43,956 nt of DNA from Oscillospiraceae bacterium (GTDB lineage Bacteria > Bacillota > Clostridia > Oscillospirales > Ruminococcaceae). The position numbers and the translations under genes were made by a program. The DNA is taken from assembly GCA_017536405.1 (NCBI GenBank), contig JAFXHL010000008.1, forward strand, positions 1-43,956. The letters are read 5' to 3'. Shown here piece by piece: positions 42,947 to 43,956 of the stretch. Within the stretch, counting starts at the first letter, position 1, and every line of letters begins with the position of its first letter. The notes below the pieces were generated by a model, which worked only from the letters and a program-made list of their open reading frames with translations, was not told the origin of the DNA and searched no databases.

Positions 42947-43831
42947 ATGGGAATAACCAAAATAAAAGACCTTATATTCTATTTCAGCGAGAATGTGAGA
43001 AAAGTTCTCTATCCTTATGAAATGTGCGAAAATATAACAGAAATAAGACTTCGGACAGGCAGGAATATTTCGGTAAGAATAGCTTCAGAAAATATTCTGC
43101 TCGGCGGATATATAGTATCTAAAGAAGATATTGAATACAGTTTCAAGGCTATCTGTAATTATTCTGTATATAGTTATTCAAGAGAACTTTCCGAAGGATT
43201 CATTACATTAAAAGGAGGACACAGAGTAGGTATATGCGGAACGGCGGTTACAGAAAACGGAAAGGTAAATAACATAAATTATATTTCTGGTCTGAGTTTC
43301 AGAATCGCCAATGAACATAAAGGTGTTGCTGATAAGATTATGAGCAATATTTTCAATAAAGAAAAATGCGGAATTATAATAGCAGGTGCACCACTTTGCG
43401 GTAAAACAACTGTTTTAAGAGATTTATGCAGACAGTTAGGAAACAAACATAAAGTATCTCTTATAGACGAAAGAGGAGAAATAGCATCCGTTTATAAAGG
43501 TGTTCCACAGAATGAAATAGGCGATTTTACAGATGTTTTTGACGGCTATCCAAAGTCGGAAGGTATTCTTATGGCGATAAGAACCATGTCTCCCGATTAC
43601 ATATTTGTCGATGAAATAGGAACAGACGAAGATTACAATGCTATTTTTCATTCTGTATGTTGTGGAGCAGAAATAATAGCAACAGTGCATGCATCATCTC
43701 TGACTGCTTTGAAGAAAAAGGATAATATAGATAAACTTCTGAAAACAGGTGCTTTCAGATATATTGTTTTTTTAGAATCTGATAAGGGATTATTAGGGAA
43801 AATGATGATTAAGGAGGTATCAGATGTTTAA
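42947..43831 (+). CDS. spoIIIAA: Stage III sporulation ATPase SpoIIIAA
   Basis: SpoIIIAA is the secretion-type ATPase of the channel that links mother cell and forespore during sporulation. The 294-residue protein has an N-terminal region with GGHRVGICGTAV, the Walker A GAPLCGKTT (147-155), LIDERGE, and a Walker B-like YIFVDEIGTDED. ATG at 42947 follows AAGGAGAG. The longer open frame from 42806 would cross the gpsA terminator and is rejected. It should be transcribed by a sporulation sigma factor; a good sigma-E promoter could not be assigned. Confidence 0.95.
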   Translation: MGITKIKDLIFYFSENVRKVLYPYEMCENITEIRLRTGRNISVRIASENILLGGYIVSKEDIEYSFKAICNYSVYSYSRELSEGFITLKGGHRVGICGTAVTENGKVNNINYISGLSFRIANEHKGVADKIMSNIFNKEKCGIIIAGAPLCGKTTVLRDLCRQLGNKHKVSLIDERGEIASVYKGVPQNEIGDFTDVFDGYPKSEGILMAIRTMSPDYIFVDEIGTDEDYNAIFHSVCCGAEIIATVHASSLTALKKKDNIDKLLKTGAFRYIVFLESDKGLLGKMMIKEVSDV

Positions 43832-43956
43832 ATTATCGGGAGTATTATTTGTATTTACAGCATTTGTTTTACTCGGATTTTATTTTTCGGGGATTTTAAG
43901 AAGAAGAGTCGAAATATTCAGGCAGACAAGAATGATGATAGATAAAATATCAACAC
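43824..43956 (+). CDS. spoIIIAB: Stage III sporulation protein SpoIIIAB, 5' part
   Basis: An open frame starts with ATG at 43824 behind AAGGAGG and runs off the window after 44 codons. It begins MFKLSGVLFVFTAFVLLGFY, a membrane helix, then a basic segment RRRVEIFRQTR. The start overlaps the end of spoIIIAA by 8 bases, the position of spoIIIAB in the conserved spoIIIA operon. Confidence 0.85.
   Translation, partial: MFKLSGVLFVFTAFVLLGFYFSGILRRRVEIFRQTRMMIDKIST

Overview
The window looks like chromosomal DNA of an anaerobic, spore-forming, AT-rich Clostridia member, most like the Oscillospiraceae/Ruminococcaceae. The grounds are an oxygen-sensitive class III ribonucleotide reductase (nrdD, nrdG) with no aerobic counterpart in view, the start of the spoIIIA sporulation operon at the right edge, HprK-type carbon control, a Rex redox repressor, strong GGAGG/GAGGTG ribosome binding sites, and promoters that nearly all have a 17-base spacer. 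No insertion sequence, prophage, CRISPR array or rRNA gene was seen. No stretch over 300 bases lacks a gene.

Layout. 1-600: tail of a membrane protein and a small DUF5071-like gene. 698-3237 (minus): asnB and an HD hydrolase. 3442-5294 (plus): an SGNH hydrolase, a DUF4358-like lipoprotein and a four-helix membrane protein. 5444-10079 (plus): nrdD, nrdG and a lone peptide-type ABC binding lipoprotein, behind a consensus promoter with an NrdR-box-like dyad. 10120-14779 (minus): aconitase, a TraX-like membrane protein, NADP-isocitrate dehydrogenase and rex; a Rex-operator-like dyad covers the -35 box of this promoter. 14860-16374 (minus): cardiolipin synthase. 16444-24108 (plus): hprK, PHP phosphoesterase, murB, rapZ, tmcAL, HAD hydrolase, mnmA, GyrI-like and GNAT genes. 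24112-26156 (plus): ROK glucokinase, an anchored unknown protein, tRNA-Gln(TTG) and a DUF6440-like gene. 26240-29676 (minus): a class A penicillin-binding protein and a 23S rRNA methyltransferase-like gene. 29863-30192 (plus): a BofC-C-terminal-like protein. 30233-35314 (minus): mtaB and a long single-chain purL. 35382-38864 (plus): an HPr-like protein without the phospho-histidine, a DacF-type carboxypeptidase, pgi and a small P-loop protein. 38947-43956 (plus): yceD (DUF177), rpmF, der, plsY, gpsA, spoIIIAA and the start of spoIIIAB.

How the parts connect. Aconitase and isocitrate dehydrogenase make 2-oxoglutarate from citrate (no citrate synthase is in view), and the repressor cotranscribed with them senses NADH/NAD+, so the operon is probably a redox feedback loop. 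HprK and the histidine-less HPr-like protein, 19 kb apart, could form a Crh-type signalling pair. MurB, PBP1A, DacF, Cls, PlsY and GpsA belong to envelope synthesis; MnmA, MtaB, TmcAL, L32, Der and the rRNA methyltransferase to the translation apparatus.

The least expected observation is that four separate genes (the ABC binding lipoprotein, murB, the BofC-like gene and mtaB) have no ATG, GTG or TTG where homology and a good ribosome binding site place the start. ATC, ACG, ATT and ATT stand there instead. This would be either unusually frequent non-AUG initiation or start-site error in the assembly, and it can be tested directly.
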